This document shows positions 7,968 to 16,924 of a stretch of 64,000 nucleotides of DNA, piece by piece (positions within the stretch are counted from its first letter, which is position 1; every line of letters begins with the position of its first letter). The position numbers and the translations under genes are program-made. The notes under the pieces are model-generated. The model did no database searches, had not been told where the DNA came from, and saw only the letters and a list, made by a program, of their open reading frames with translations. The DNA is from an uncultured Oscillospiraceae bacterium (GTDB lineage Bacteria > Bacillota > Clostridia > Oscillospirales > Acutalibacteraceae). The DNA lies in contig CABUNG010000009.1 of the NCBI GenBank assembly GCA_902492895.1, forward strand, positions 1 through 64,000, in the 5' to 3' direction.

Positions 7968-8390
7968 TTATTCGCCGGACTCCGCCTCGTTTCGCAGGCG
8001 ATGAATCAAATTGGCTAAATTCGGATGGTCGTACGCCTCTTCCATCGTCTGGAGAATGGCCTGAACCTCGTTCATACGGGTCTGCAAAAACGACGGATTC
8101 GCAACGGCAAGATGATAGAACTCCCGAATCCCGTCGCTGTCCGGGGCCTCGAGGCGCGCCGTCATATCCCGGATCACGCACAGATCGCCGAGCAGATACC
8201 GGTAGGCCATGTCGGAGCCCGCTTGCCGATACTCTTCCGCCTGCTGCCGGGCATCGGCAAGCGAGACTGCCAGAATCTCCTGATATACCCGTTTGGTTTT
8301 GACCTCGTGCAGCCGGATCAAAAGCCCGATGCTGCACACCACTGAAACCATACAAATTACGGCCAGCACAACAAACCCTTTTCGCTTCAT
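7968..8390 (-). CDS. Membrane-anchored hypothetical protein
   Basis: 140 aa from ATG 8390, which follows GGAGGGGCGGT. One N-terminal membrane helix (FVVLAVICMVSVVCSIGLLI) is followed by an extracytoplasmic, alpha-helical, charged domain (residues about 30-140) rich in Glu, Ala and Arg (LADARQQAEEYRQAG, LQTRMNEVQAILQTMEEAY). No family recognised. The helical profile suggests a coiled-coil or sensor-like extracellular module. It is convergent with the regulator at 7487. Confidence 0.6.
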   Translation of the reverse strand: MKRKGFVVLAVICMVSVVCSIGLLIRLHEVKTKRVYQEILAVSLADARQQAEEYRQAGSDMAYRYLLGDLCVIRDMTARLEAPDSDGIREFYHLAVANPSFLQTRMNEVQAILQTMEEAYDHPNLANLIHRLRNEAESGE

Positions 8391-8492
8391 ACCGCCCCTC
8401 CAAGTATCATAGTTCTGCTCCCTCTTCCCAACATTTTCAGTATACGGATCATCCGGAAGCTTTGTCAAGGGCCGTCATGACCATAAGATACC

Positions 8493-8533
8493 AAAAAGCC
8501 CCGCATCGCTCGGAAGAGCGATGCGGGGCTTTT
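8493..8533 (-). terminator. Terminator of the M18 aminopeptidase gene
   Basis: The stem AAAGCCCCGCATCGCT pairs across a short loop with AGCGATGCGGGGCTTT. It lies 14 bp downstream of the stop, with A/T runs on both sides. Confidence 0.85.
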
Positions 8534-8546
8534 CATCGGCTGCAGG

Positions 8547-9953
8547 CTACGCGTTCCGTCCCATCAGGGCGGAGAAGGCGCGGTGCGCCATAAATACATC
8601 GAGCTTCGAAACCACTTCATAGGGGGCGTGCATGGACAGGACCGGCACGCCGAGATCCACGGTGTCGACATCCAGATTCGCGATATACATCGCCACCGTG
8701 CCGCCGCCGCCCATGTCCACTTTACCGAGCTCCCCGATCTGCCAGGACACGCCGGCACCGTCCATCAGACGGCGGACGAAGCCCATGAACTCCGCCGAAG
8801 CGTCGGACGTGCCCGACTTGCCTTTGGATCCCGTATATTTGGTCAGCACCACGCCCCGGTTGAGGTAGGCGCAGTTGCGGGGCTCCAGGACTTCGGGATA
8901 GACCGGATCGAAGCCCGCGTTGACGTCCGCAGACAGACAGACCGATTTTGACAGCACATGCCGGGCTTCAGCTCCGAATGCCGCCGCGATATCCGCAATG
9001 AAATACCGCAGGTAAGCGGACTGCATGCCGGTGTTTCCCTCCGAACCGATCTCCTCCTTGTCGGCGAGGATCGTCACGGCCGTGAACGCCGGATTCTGCG
9101 CCTCCAGGATGGCGGTGAGGGCGGGATAGGCGCAGACCCGATCGTCGTGACCGTAGGCGCCGATCAGGCTGCGGTCGAAGCCCAGGTCCCGCGCCTTGAA
9201 GGCCGGTACGGCTTCGAGCTCAGCGGAAAGGAAGTCCGCCTCGGTCATGCCGTATTTTTCATGAAGGATCCGCAGAATGTTGAGCTTGACGAGCTCGCCT
9301 TCGTCGTCATCGCACAAAGGCCGGGAGCCAATGAGGATGTTGAGGTCCTCGCCCTTGACCACTTCGGTGGCCTTGCGGGTCATCTGCTCGGTCGCGAGGT
9401 GGGGCAGCAAGTCGGTTACGCAGAACACGGGATCGTCCGGGTCCTCGCCGACGCAGACCGGCACGCTGGTTCCGTCTCGGAGTACCACCACTCCATGCAG
9501 GGCCAGAGGGATGGCCGTCCACTGGTATTTTTTGATCCCGCCGTAGTAATGGGTGTCAAAATACGCCAGGTCGTGGTCTTCATACAGCGGATTCGGCTTC
9601 AGATCGAGGCGGGGTGAATCGATATGGGCCGCCGCGATGGATACGCCGTCGGTGATCGGACGGGAACCGATCACCGCGAGCAGCAGGGCCTTGTTCCGGT
9701 TATTGACGTACACCCGGTCGCCCGCCTTGAGCGGAGCGGTGCGGTCAAAGGGGACAAACCCCGCCTTCTCCGCCATTTTGATGGCCTCGCACACGGCCTC
9801 CCGCTCGGTTTTCGCGGTGTTCATGAAGGTTTTGTAGCCCTCGCAATAGGCATCCGCGCGGCGGACATCCTCCTCCGACATGGTTTTGGTCGTGAGCTTC
9901 GGCTCGTACCCGAGTTCTTTTTTGAGCTGTTTGGCTCTGGATTCTTCTGCCAT
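8547..9953 (-). CDS. M18 family aminopeptidase
   Basis: 468 aa, a cytosolic metallo-aminopeptidase releasing N-terminal residues. All M18 metal and catalytic elements are visible: AAHIDSPRLDLKP (His, Asp), YGHDDRVCAYP (bridging Asp), LADKEEIGSEGNTG (catalytic and metal Glu pair), SADVNAGFDP and VLSMHAPYEVVSKLD (metal His). Length fits the family. ATG follows GGAGGAAACAAC. It is a single gene with its own terminator. Confidence 0.93.
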   Translation of the reverse strand: MAEESRAKQLKKELGYEPKLTTKTMSEEDVRRADAYCEGYKTFMNTAKTEREAVCEAIKMAEKAGFVPFDRTAPLKAGDRVYVNNRNKALLLAVIGSRPITDGVSIAAAHIDSPRLDLKPNPLYEDHDLAYFDTHYYGGIKKYQWTAIPLALHGVVVLRDGTSVPVCVGEDPDDPVFCVTDLLPHLATEQMTRKATEVVKGEDLNILIGSRPLCDDDEGELVKLNILRILHEKYGMTEADFLSAELEAVPAFKARDLGFDRSLIGAYGHDDRVCAYPALTAILEAQNPAFTAVTILADKEEIGSEGNTGMQSAYLRYFIADIAAAFGAEARHVLSKSVCLSADVNAGFDPVYPEVLEPRNCAYLNRGVVLTKYTGSKGKSGTSDASAEFMGFVRRLMDGAGVSWQIGELGKVDMGGGGTVAMYIANLDVDTVDLGVPVLSMHAPYEVVSKLDVFMAHRAFSALMGRNA

Positions 9954-10143
9954 GTTGTTTCCTCCTGTTCTTTACGGTACCAGTATACACCTTTTCGGTG
10001 ATTTCAAACCAATTAACCGCCTTCTTTTCAAAAAGCCGGGGATATCGGACGCTCCGCCTCTTCCCCGTCCGCGCTTCGGCCCCAAAGCGACCGGCCGGGA
10101 ACCCTGCGCCGCCCCGGATCCGGTCGGATACAAAAGCCGCCGC

Positions 10144-10746
10144 TCATTCGAGTTTGTACAGGGTGCGGTACATCTCCTGAGCCTTGCGCACCCGCTCCAC
10201 ATAGTGGAGAGTCTCCTCATACGGAATATGGTAAAGCGTTTTGCCGTCCTTGGAATAGTATGGATTCTGCAACCATTCGGACGCCCTTGTAGGGCCAGCG
10301 TTATAGGCGGCCAGCATGGTGTCGGTATCCTCAAACTGATCCAGGAGCAGCCGCATGTAATACACGCCGTAGTGGATGTTGGTTTCCGGATCAAACAGCT
10401 TTTCCGGGGGAAGCGGCTCGGGTTCCCCGGCACGCCTTTGCAGATCTGTGAAAGTGGTATCCTTCATCTGCATGAGCCCCTTGGCGTTCGCCCGGGATAC
10501 CACCTCTGGCTCAAATTCGCTCTCGGTGCGGATAACTGCGTAAATCAAGGACGGCGTAAAGCCGTAGGTATCGGCGTACGCCTGCACATATTCGCTGTAT
10601 TTGATCGGGTAGGCGGCTCGCATGTACTGATGATAGCCATAGCGCAGCAGAACGGTTATGAGCGCCAACCCCGCCAGCAAAGCGGCCGCCTCGATCAGGT
10701 ACCGGAGCGCCCTGGGACGCCCGGCCCGGCTTTCTTTATCCTTCAC
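10144..10746 (-). CDS. Membrane-anchored lytic transglycosylase (SLT domain)
   Basis: 200 aa from GTG 10746, which follows GAGAGGTGG and overlaps the coaE stop; longer upstream frames have no site. An N-terminal membrane helix (IEAAALLAGLALITVLL) precedes a lysozyme-like SLT domain: SLIYAVIRTESEFEPEVVSRANAKGLMQMKDTTF (catalytic Glu in TES), ETNIHYGVYYMRLLLDQF and MLAAYNAGPTRASEW. It cleaves peptidoglycan with 1,6-anhydromuramyl formation outside the membrane. It is last in a tightly packed operon with coaE and Sua5. Confidence 0.92.
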   Translation of the reverse strand: MKDKESRAGRPRALRYLIEAAALLAGLALITVLLRYGYHQYMRAAYPIKYSEYVQAYADTYGFTPSLIYAVIRTESEFEPEVVSRANAKGLMQMKDTTFTDLQRRAGEPEPLPPEKLFDPETNIHYGVYYMRLLLDQFEDTDTMLAAYNAGPTRASEWLQNPYYSKDGKTLYHIPYEETLHYVERVRKAQEMYRTLYKLE

Positions 10747-11353
10747 GCCGCCACCTCTCGAGCTTTGCCGCGAGCTCCTCCGCCGCCGTCCGCAGCCGGG
10801 CGATACCGCCGTCGTTGCGGATGACAAGGGATGCTCTTGCGGTATAATAATCATCGGAGGGCTGGGCGCCCATCCGGATTCTGGCCTGATCCTCCGTGAT
10901 GCCGTCCCGCCGCCGGATACGGCGCAGCCGTTCCTCCGGCGGGGCGAGCACGGCCACTGTCCGGCCGCAGATCCGGTCCATTCCGCTTTCGAACAGAAGC
11001 GGCGCGTCCAGAACCGCGATGCGCGCACCGGCCTGCGCCGCCTCACGGAACCGTTCCTCCGACAAGGCCATCACGGCCGGATGAACGATGTGGTTTAGTG
11101 TATGCGTATTTTCAGGAGATATGAACGCCAGCTCGGCCAGTTTTTTGCGGTCGAGCGAGCCGTCCGGCAGCAGGATTGCGGGGGAAAACGCCTCGGCCAG
11201 AGCCTCCAGGCAGGGGGAACCCGGCTGCTGCACCTCCCGGACCAGCGCGTCCGCATCGACAAGCGGAAATCCTTTCTCTGCGAGAACGCGGGCCACCTCG
11301 CTCTTTCCCGCTCCGCTCGGCCCGGTCAGGCCGAGGATGAACAGATCCTTCAC
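10736..11353 (-). CDS. coaE: Dephospho-CoA kinase
   Basis: 205 aa, GTG start overlapping the Sua5 stop by 4 bp (GTGA coupling). The P-loop is GLTGPSGAGKSEVARVL. The CoaE signatures VDADALVREVQQPG, NHIVHPAVM, VLDAPLLFESGMD and R.RRRDGITEDQARIRMGAQ are all present. It phosphorylates dephospho-CoA in the last step of CoA synthesis. The neighbours are the transglycosylase (11-bp overlap) and Sua5. Confidence 0.94.
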   Translation of the reverse strand: MKDLFILGLTGPSGAGKSEVARVLAEKGFPLVDADALVREVQQPGSPCLEALAEAFSPAILLPDGSLDRKKLAELAFISPENTHTLNHIVHPAVMALSEERFREAAQAGARIAVLDAPLLFESGMDRICGRTVAVLAPPEERLRRIRRRDGITEDQARIRMGAQPSDDYYTARASLVIRNDGGIARLRTAAEELAAKLERWRREG

Positions 11354-12366
11354 AGCTCGACCACCTCGAATCCCGCGGCCCGCAGAAGCCGGTTATAGAC
11401 AGCCAGCCCCATCCCATCTTCGCCCGGACAGGCGGCGTAGACGAGGGCATAGCCCCGCCGGTCCAGCTCCCGCAGAGCGCCGAACAGGCATCTGGCCTGC
11501 GCGGCCGGGTCCATCCGGCCGCCGTAAGATACGCAGGGTACCCGGAGCGACTCCCGGTCCTCGTCGAAGCAGAGCGCTGCGCTCCCCTCCCCCGCCCGGT
11601 CATTGACATACGCCGCATACGCCGCGGGGGATCCCTTGACGATGACCACCCGGGCTTTTGGCGCGTAATGCTTGTATTTCATGCCGGGAGAGGCCGCCTC
11701 GGCCCCTTCCGCCAGACGGCTCGTAACGGCGGGATCAATCTCCACAGGCCCTGCCACCCGCTCGAGCATCTCGACCGTCACACCGCCCGGGCGTAAAAGG
11801 CGGGGGCGATCCCCCGTCATCAGCACAACGGTGGATTCCACCCCTACGCTGCATTCCCCGCCGTCCACGACGGCGGCGATCCGTCCCTCGAGATCGGCGA
11901 GCACATGCGCTGCCGTGGTCGGGCTCGGGGAGCCGGACCGGTTGGCCGACGGAGCGGCCAGGGAGCGGCCGGATGCCCGGATGAGGGTACGGGCGACGGG
12001 ATGGGACGGCATCCGCACCGCGACAGTGGAGAGGCCCGCGCTCACCTCATCTGGAATGCGGGGCCCTTTCGGAAAAATCATGGTCAGCGGACCCGGCCAA
12101 TAGGCGTCCGCCAGCTTTATCGCCGTTTCGGGAATTTCGGCCACCAGCCGGGGCAGCGTCTCAAGGTCCGCGATATGCACGATGAGCGGGTTGTCCATCG
12201 GCCGGCCCTTGGCCGCAAAAATCCGCGCCACGGCCGGCCCGTTCTCCGCATCGGCCGCCAATCCGTAGACCGTTTCGGTCGGGATCGCCACCAGTTCCCC
12301 GTCCCGCAGCAGGGACGCGGCTTGCTCTAAATCGGCAGGGCTGTCGGTTAAATACAGGGTTTCCAC
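11350..12366 (-). CDS. L-threonylcarbamoyladenylate synthase (Sua5/YwlC, long form)
   Basis: 338 aa, GTG start. The N-terminal YrdC-like domain (LRDGELVAIPTETVYGLAADA, KGRPMDNPLIVHI, WPGPLTMIFPKGP, PSANRSGSPSPTTAAHV) makes threonylcarbamoyl-AMP for tRNA t6A37. It is followed by the C-terminal Sua5 domain, joined by the SPGMKYKHYAPKA linker. It lies in an operon between prfA (15-bp gap) and coaE. Confidence 0.93.
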   Translation of the reverse strand: METLYLTDSPADLEQAASLLRDGELVAIPTETVYGLAADAENGPAVARIFAAKGRPMDNPLIVHIADLETLPRLVAEIPETAIKLADAYWPGPLTMIFPKGPRIPDEVSAGLSTVAVRMPSHPVARTLIRASGRSLAAPSANRSGSPSPTTAAHVLADLEGRIAAVVDGGECSVGVESTVVLMTGDRPRLLRPGGVTVEMLERVAGPVEIDPAVTSRLAEGAEAASPGMKYKHYAPKARVVIVKGSPAAYAAYVNDRAGEGSAALCFDEDRESLRVPCVSYGGRMDPAAQARCLFGALRELDRRGYALVYAACPGEDGMGLAVYNRLLRAAGFEVVEL

Positions 12367-12380
12367 ATTACCAGGTCCTC

Positions 12381-13457
12381 TCAGGCGTTGCCGGACTCTT
12401 TGAGTTTTTCCGCCCGGTCGGCGGTGATAAGCGCGTCGATCAGTTCGTCGAGCGCCCCGTCCAGAATGCTGTCGATTTTGTAAAGGGTCAGGCCGATCCG
12501 GTGATCCGTCACCCGCCCCTGGGGGAAGTTGTAGGTCCGGATGCGTTCGCTGCGGTCGCCGGTTCCCACCTGGGAGCGGCGGTCGGCCGCGATGGCGGAG
12601 CGCTGCTCTTCCTGCTTGCTCTCGAGCAGCCGGGCGCGGAGCACCCGCATGGCTTTGTCCTTGTTTTTAAACTGACTGCGCTCATCCTGGCATTCCACCA
12701 CCATACCGGTGGGCAGATGGGTGATCCGGATGGCGGATTCGGTTTTGTTGATGTGCTGGCCGCCCGCGCCGCTCGAACGGAAGGTGTCGATCTGCAGGTC
12801 CTTGGGATCGATATCGACCTCCACCTCTTCGGCTTCGGGAAGGACCGCAACGGTGACGGTGGAGGTATGGATCCGGCCGCCCGCCTCGGTCTCGGGCACC
12901 CGCTGCACCCGATGGACGCCGCTTTCATATTTCAGGCGGCTGTAAGCGCCGCTGCCGGAAACCAGAAAGCTGATTTCCTTGCAGCCGCCGAGCTCGGTCT
13001 CGTTGAGTCCGACCACCTCGGTCCGGTATCCCCGGGCGGCGGCATACATCGTATACATGCGAAAGAGGCTGCCCGCAAAAAGCGCGGATTCCTCGCCTCC
13101 GGCCCCCGCCCGGATCTCCATGATCACGCCCCGCTCGTCGTTCGGATCCCGGGGCAGCAGCAGGAGCTTCAGCTCCTCGGCGACGGCTTCGCGTCTGTCC
13201 CGATTTTCCGCGAGCTCCAGCTCGGCAAGCTGCCGCATCTCGTCGTCCAGGCCGCTCTCATCGAGCAGATCCCGGGCCTCCCGGATCGCCTGCTCCGTTT
13301 TTTTGTAGAGGCGGTAGGAGTCTACAATCGGGGTGAGATTGCCGCTTTCCTGCAAAAGCTGGCGGTATTCCTCTGGATTTCCGGCCACGCCGGGTTCACA
13401 CAGGCGGTGGGTGATCTCTTCGAGCCGCCGTTCCACCTGTTCGAGTTGCTCAAACAT
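12381..13457 (-). CDS. prfA: Peptide chain release factor 1
   Basis: 358 aa. The GGQ motif (RSSGAGGQHINKTESAIRI) enters the peptidyl-transferase centre. The PxT tripeptide (VQRVPETEAGGRIHTS) is the stop-codon reader typical of RF1, for UAA and UAG. The C-terminal IRTYNFPQGRVTDHRIGL block is also present. Full family length. It lies downstream of the DUF951 gene and upstream of Sua5, a common Firmicutes order. Confidence 0.95.
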   Translation of the reverse strand: MFEQLEQVERRLEEITHRLCEPGVAGNPEEYRQLLQESGNLTPIVDSYRLYKKTEQAIREARDLLDESGLDDEMRQLAELELAENRDRREAVAEELKLLLLPRDPNDERGVIMEIRAGAGGEESALFAGSLFRMYTMYAAARGYRTEVVGLNETELGGCKEISFLVSGSGAYSRLKYESGVHRVQRVPETEAGGRIHTSTVTVAVLPEAEEVEVDIDPKDLQIDTFRSSGAGGQHINKTESAIRITHLPTGMVVECQDERSQFKNKDKAMRVLRARLLESKQEEQRSAIAADRRSQVGTGDRSERIRTYNFPQGRVTDHRIGLTLYKIDSILDGALDELIDALITADRAEKLKESGNA

Positions 13458-13502
13458 GGATGTCGTCCTTTCTTTCCGATTATGGGCAAAATCGGGAAAG
13501 GG

Positions 13503-13697
13503 CTATCCGTGCTCTTCCTGGGGATGCTCGATTTTGCGGATATGCCGTTCGATTTTCAGCCGGGGCACCAGCATTTCATGTCCGCAGCCCTCACATTTGA
13601 GGCGAAAATCCATCCCCACCCGCAGCACTTCAAAACGGCGGCTGCCACAGGGGTGGGGCTTTTTCATTTCCAATCGATCTCCGACCCGCACATCCAT
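13503..13697 (-). CDS. DUF951 domain-containing protein
   Basis: 64 aa matching the compact DUF951 pattern: MDVRVGDRLEMKKPHPCGS.RFEVLRVGMDFRLKCEGCGHEMLVPR. The C..C pair suggests a zinc-ribbon-like structure. Its function is unknown; it is widely conserved in Firmicutes. ATG follows GGAGG by nine bases. It is first in the prfA operon, 45 bp upstream. Confidence 0.9.
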   Translation of the reverse strand: MDVRVGDRLEMKKPHPCGSRRFEVLRVGMDFRLKCEGCGHEMLVPRLKIERHIRKIEHPQEEHG

Positions 13698-13833
13698 CGC
13701 GCGCCGCCTCCTTTCTTCTAAAACGAATGACCAGCGTATGGATCGCTCACTGGACTGCGCCTAGTATAGCATATTTTCCCAATGTCCTGCAAGGGCTCCT
13801 GTTCTGAAATCCGTCCGGCGGACAAAACACGAA

Positions 13834-13857
13834 GCCCCCGTGCCGCGGCACGGGGGA
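13834..13857 (-). terminator. Hairpin after the GerA-family gene
   Basis: A perfect 22-bp palindrome (CCCCCGTGCCG plus complement) lies 8 bp downstream of the stop. The T tract on the minus strand is weak (CTTCGTGTTTT). Confidence 0.6.
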
Positions 13858-13864
13858 CCTATCG

Positions 13865-15310
13865 TTACCGCCGCTTTTCCCCGGCGTTTCGTTTCGTAAT
13901 GGGCCGCCGGACGATCAAAGCCCACAGCGCCTTGCCGTCAAAGGGAATGACGGGATAGAAATAGCTGCGGCCCGAAATGGTCTGGGTGGTCAGCAGGATG
14001 GCGAACAGCAGCACCACCCCGGCTGCAAAGCCCCAGAGATTCCACAAGGCCGTCAGAATGAGGAACAGCATGCGGAACAGCTTGAACGCATATCCTAGTT
14101 CAAAGCTCGGCTGGGTGAAATTCGCCACCGCCACAAAAGCCATATACAGCATGACTTCGGGCACAAACAGCCCCGCCGTGATCGCAAATTCACCGAGGAG
14201 CAGCGCCCCCACCATCCCGAATGCATTGTTGAGCGCGCCGGGGGTGTTCAGAGAGGCGAGCTTGACGCCGTCGATCATCAGCTCTATAACCAAGAGCTGG
14301 ATGATGATGGGAACGGTGTTCGGTTCCTTGATCCGGATGAATTCCAGCCAGGGCGGAATCATCTCGGGATTCTGCATAAACAGATACCACACCGGGGTCA
14401 GAAACAGCGTGAGAAAGAACACGATCCCGCGGACAAAGCGCAGATACGTTCCCACCATCGGCGGAAAGTAAAAATCGTTCGTATCCTGGATAAAATCGAA
14501 AATCGAGGTCGGCAGGATCATGACGGAGGGCGTATTGTCCACAATCAGCAGAATTTTCCCCTCCGCCACACTCGCGCTCGCGCAGTCCGGCCGTTCGGTA
14601 TACCGGACCTTGGGAAAGGGATTGTACCATTGGCGGCGGAGCAGGCATTCCGCCAAACTCTCCTGCCCCATCGTCAGAGACGGGATATCCAGCCCTTTCA
14701 GCTTCTCCCGCAGATCCCGCAGCTGTTTGTGGTTCACCCGCTCGTCCATATAGCAGAGCACCACGTCGGTTTTGGAGGTACTCCCGATCTGCAGGTATTC
14801 CATGGTCAGCTGCGGATCCCGGATGCGACGCCGGACCAGGGCGGTGTTGAAAATCAGCGTTTCGACAAAGCCGTCGTGCGCGCCGCGCAGGACCTTGTCG
14901 TCCTCCGGTTCCTCCACACCTCGGGCCGGATAGGTCCGCGCGTCGATCATCACCGCCTGATTATACCCCTCAACGAGAAGCGCCAGGGTACCGGAGAGCA
15001 CACTAGTAATGATGGGCGGAATATCCGCCGCCAGCGACACTTCCACATAGGTGACAAAGTGACGGGTGAAATCCTCGGCGCTGCGCCGCGCCTCCATATC
15101 CCCGGGTTTCAGGGACATGAGGTATTCGAGGATCTTCTCCATCACCTCGTCTTTAGCAAATCCGTCCACAAAATACAGGGTGGCTTTTTTCCCGCCGACC
15201 AGGACTTTGCGTCCTATCAGGTCAAAGCTCGCTCCCAGGCGCAGCTGTTTTTCCAAAGCCGTCGTATCGGTTTCATAGCGCCCGGTGAGCGTTCGTATGT
15301 CTTCTCCCAT
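13865..15310 (-). CDS. GerA-family spore germination protein (SpoVAF-like)
   Basis: 481 aa. The N-terminal soluble domain (residues about 1-285) contains the hallmark GVEEPEDDKVLRGAHDGFVETLIFNTALVRRRIRDPQL. The C-terminal part has about five membrane helices with the conserved GALNNAFGMVGALLLGEFAITAGLF segment. GerA-family A subunits sit in the spore inner membrane. No B or C subunit genes are adjacent, which fits SpoVAF-type orphans better than a full nutrient receptor operon. That subtype is inference. Confidence 0.88.
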   Translation of the reverse strand: MGEDIRTLTGRYETDTTALEKQLRLGASFDLIGRKVLVGGKKATLYFVDGFAKDEVMEKILEYLMSLKPGDMEARRSAEDFTRHFVTYVEVSLAADIPPIITSVLSGTLALLVEGYNQAVMIDARTYPARGVEEPEDDKVLRGAHDGFVETLIFNTALVRRRIRDPQLTMEYLQIGSTSKTDVVLCYMDERVNHKQLRDLREKLKGLDIPSLTMGQESLAECLLRRQWYNPFPKVRYTERPDCASASVAEGKILLIVDNTPSVMILPTSIFDFIQDTNDFYFPPMVGTYLRFVRGIVFFLTLFLTPVWYLFMQNPEMIPPWLEFIRIKEPNTVPIIIQLLVIELMIDGVKLASLNTPGALNNAFGMVGALLLGEFAITAGLFVPEVMLYMAFVAVANFTQPSFELGYAFKLFRMLFLILTALWNLWGFAAGVVLLFAILLTTQTISGRSYFYPVIPFDGKALWALIVRRPITKRNAGEKRR

Positions 15311-15406
15311 GATGGTCCCGCCTTTCTTCGATTCTGCTGCAATCGGATTTAGTGTATCCCAAAAGCCGGAAATTCACGCGTGTACCCGAATATTTCCCGG
15401 AAAACA

Positions 15407-15435
15407 TTGTAATCCCGGCGATTTTTTGCTATGAT
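15407..15435 (+). promoter_or_regulatory. Sigma-A-type promoter for the DUF4190 pair
   Basis: -35 TTGTAA (15407-15412), 17-bp spacer, -10 TATGAT (15430-15435), followed by GAGGAGG at 15452-15458. Confidence 0.65.
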
Positions 15436-15466
15436 GAAACAAAGTATATTTGAGGAGGCATTTTCC

Positions 15467-16009
15467 ATGGCTGATGAATACATCCCCAACAACGACCAGA
15501 CCCCCGAGACGCCCGCCGAACCGGCACCGCCTGCTATGACCCCTCCGGAGGTACCGCAGCCTCCCATTCCCCCGCAGTATCAGCAGCCCGCCGCTCCCGT
15601 TCCTCCGGCGCCGCCCGTTCCCCCGCAGGCGCCTTACGTCCAGCCGCAGAATCCGAATCAGTACAATTACTATCAGCAGCAGCAGCCGGGCTACACCCCG
15701 CCGTATTATCCCCCGGCTGTCGGTCCGCAGAACGATCCCGCCAAGGGCAAAGCCACGGGTTCGCTGGTTCTGGGCCTGATTTCTCTGATCTGCTGCCAGT
15801 TCCTCCCCCTGCCCATCATCGGCCTCATCCTGGGGCTGAACGCGAAAAAGATGGGTACCCCTTCTTCCGGCACGGCGACGGCCGGCATTATCCTCAACAT
15901 CATCGCGCTGATCTTCTCGGTCATCTCGATCGTGTTTGTCGCGTTCAATTACAGCACGCTGCTGGAAACCCTCGAAGAAATCTACGGTTTCTGCCATCCG
16001 TTCCTGTAA
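15467..16009 (+). CDS. Pro/Tyr/Gln-rich DUF4190-type membrane protein 1
   Basis: 180 aa from ATG 15467 after GAGGAGG. An N-terminal half of about 90 residues is low-complexity Pro/Gln/Tyr (PPQYQQP, PPYYPPAVGPQ). Then come two membrane helices (GSLVLGLISLICCQFLPLPIIGLILGL and TAGIILNIIALIFSVISIVFVAF) typical of DUF4190. The motif GLILGLNAKK between the helices is conserved in the family. Function unknown. The next gene is a diverged duplicate 34 bp downstream. Confidence 0.8.
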   Translation: MADEYIPNNDQTPETPAEPAPPAMTPPEVPQPPIPPQYQQPAAPVPPAPPVPPQAPYVQPQNPNQYNYYQQQQPGYTPPYYPPAVGPQNDPAKGKATGSLVLGLISLICCQFLPLPIIGLILGLNAKKMGTPSSGTATAGIILNIIALIFSVISIVFVAFNYSTLLETLEEIYGFCHPFL

Positions 16010-16043
16010 AGATTTTCCATCTGCCGCCGAGGAGGGCATGCCG

Positions 16044-16550
16044 ATGTATACCATCGATCCGAACCGCCCCGCCGGTCAGCCTCCGGTGTCCGGTCCAAAC
16101 GGGTCTTATTATCCCCCAGCGGTCACGCCCGGATCCGGTTATCCGTACGGAACCCCGCCGGGCGTCTATCCGCCGGCGGTCACGCCGTACGGTCCAGGAG
16201 CCTATTACGCCCCCGCCGTCTACACGCCTCCGGCTGTCGGGCAGGGAAAAGCGGTGGCTTCCCTGGTGCTCGGCATCGTCGGCCTCGTGTTCGGGTTTTA
16301 TCTTGTCGGCCTGCCATGTGCCGTTGTCGGATTAATTCTCGGTATCCTTGCCAAACGGCAGCACGCCGGCGGTATCGCGACAGCCGGAATCGTCCTGTGC
16401 GCCGTCGGTCTGGCGCTCTCGCTGATTCTGCTGTGTTTTATCCTGATATTTGTAATCATGGCGTTTGAGGAACTGTCTTCAGGGGGCTACACCCTTCCGT
16501 ACGATGTTCCCTACAACGCCTGGATCGCTCTCTTCCGAGGATTATCTTGA
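16044..16550 (+). CDS. Pro/Tyr-rich DUF4190-type membrane protein 2
   Basis: 168 aa. ATG 16044 is preferred over ATG 16038 because it leaves seven bases after GGAGGG. The N-terminus carries repeated YYPPAV / YPPAVTP / TPPAV units. It is followed by the same two-helix DUF4190 core (SLVLGIVGLVFGFYLVGLPCAVVGLILGILAKRQ, GIATAGIVLCAVGLALSLILLCF). It is probably cotranscribed with the preceding paralogue and ends at a strong terminator. Confidence 0.8.
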   Translation: MYTIDPNRPAGQPPVSGPNGSYYPPAVTPGSGYPYGTPPGVYPPAVTPYGPGAYYAPAVYTPPAVGQGKAVASLVLGIVGLVFGFYLVGLPCAVVGLILGILAKRQHAGGIATAGIVLCAVGLALSLILLCFILIFVIMAFEELSSGGYTLPYDVPYNAWIALFRGLS

Positions 16551-16551
16551 T

Positions 16552-16588
16552 AAAAAAGCCCCGGGTTCTGACGAATCCGGGGCTTTTT
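16552..16588 (+). terminator. Terminator of the DUF4190 operon
   Basis: GCCCCGGGTT and AATCCGGGGC pair around a 6-nt loop, flanked by A and T runs. Confidence 0.88.
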
Positions 16589-16683
16589 CTATACGGGCGG
16601 CTTCCGCGCGCTTCCGTCCGTTTTTATCTCTTCAGGATATTCTCGGCTTTACCGTCCGGAGCCGTTCCGCTCTCCTCGACGTT

Positions 16684-16884
16684 TTATCCGGGCCAATCCT
16701 CCCGTTCCGCAATCCGGCGGCTGGATTCCATGCACGACGCACAGAAACACTCCCCCTCTATCTCCCAATACTCCTCCCCTTCCCGAATGGGATCGCCGCA
16801 GCCTGAGCACAGTCCCACCTCACGGGGAGACTCGCTGTTCGGGCAGCGCGGATCACATGGAAAAAATCCGCAAAAATCACACAT
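16684..16884 (-). CDS. Small Cys-rich zinc-ribbon-like protein under an SOS-like promoter
   Basis: 66 aa with two Cys clusters: MCDFCGFFPCDPRCPN at the N-terminus and LCSGCGDPIREGEEYWEIEGECFCASCM in the centre, suggesting two zinc sites. Short proteins of this pattern are conserved hypotheticals in Clostridia and their phages; function unknown. The gene has its own strong promoter with a GAAC-N4-GTTC dyad inside the spacer and a 34-bp palindrome in the leader, implying tight control. Confidence 0.75.
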   Translation of the reverse strand: MCDFCGFFPCDPRCPNSESPREVGLCSGCGDPIREGEEYWEIEGECFCASCMESSRRIAEREDWPG

Positions 16885-16924
16885 GTCTTTGTCCTCCGTT
16901 TACGGCCCGCCTCATGCCGCCTTT

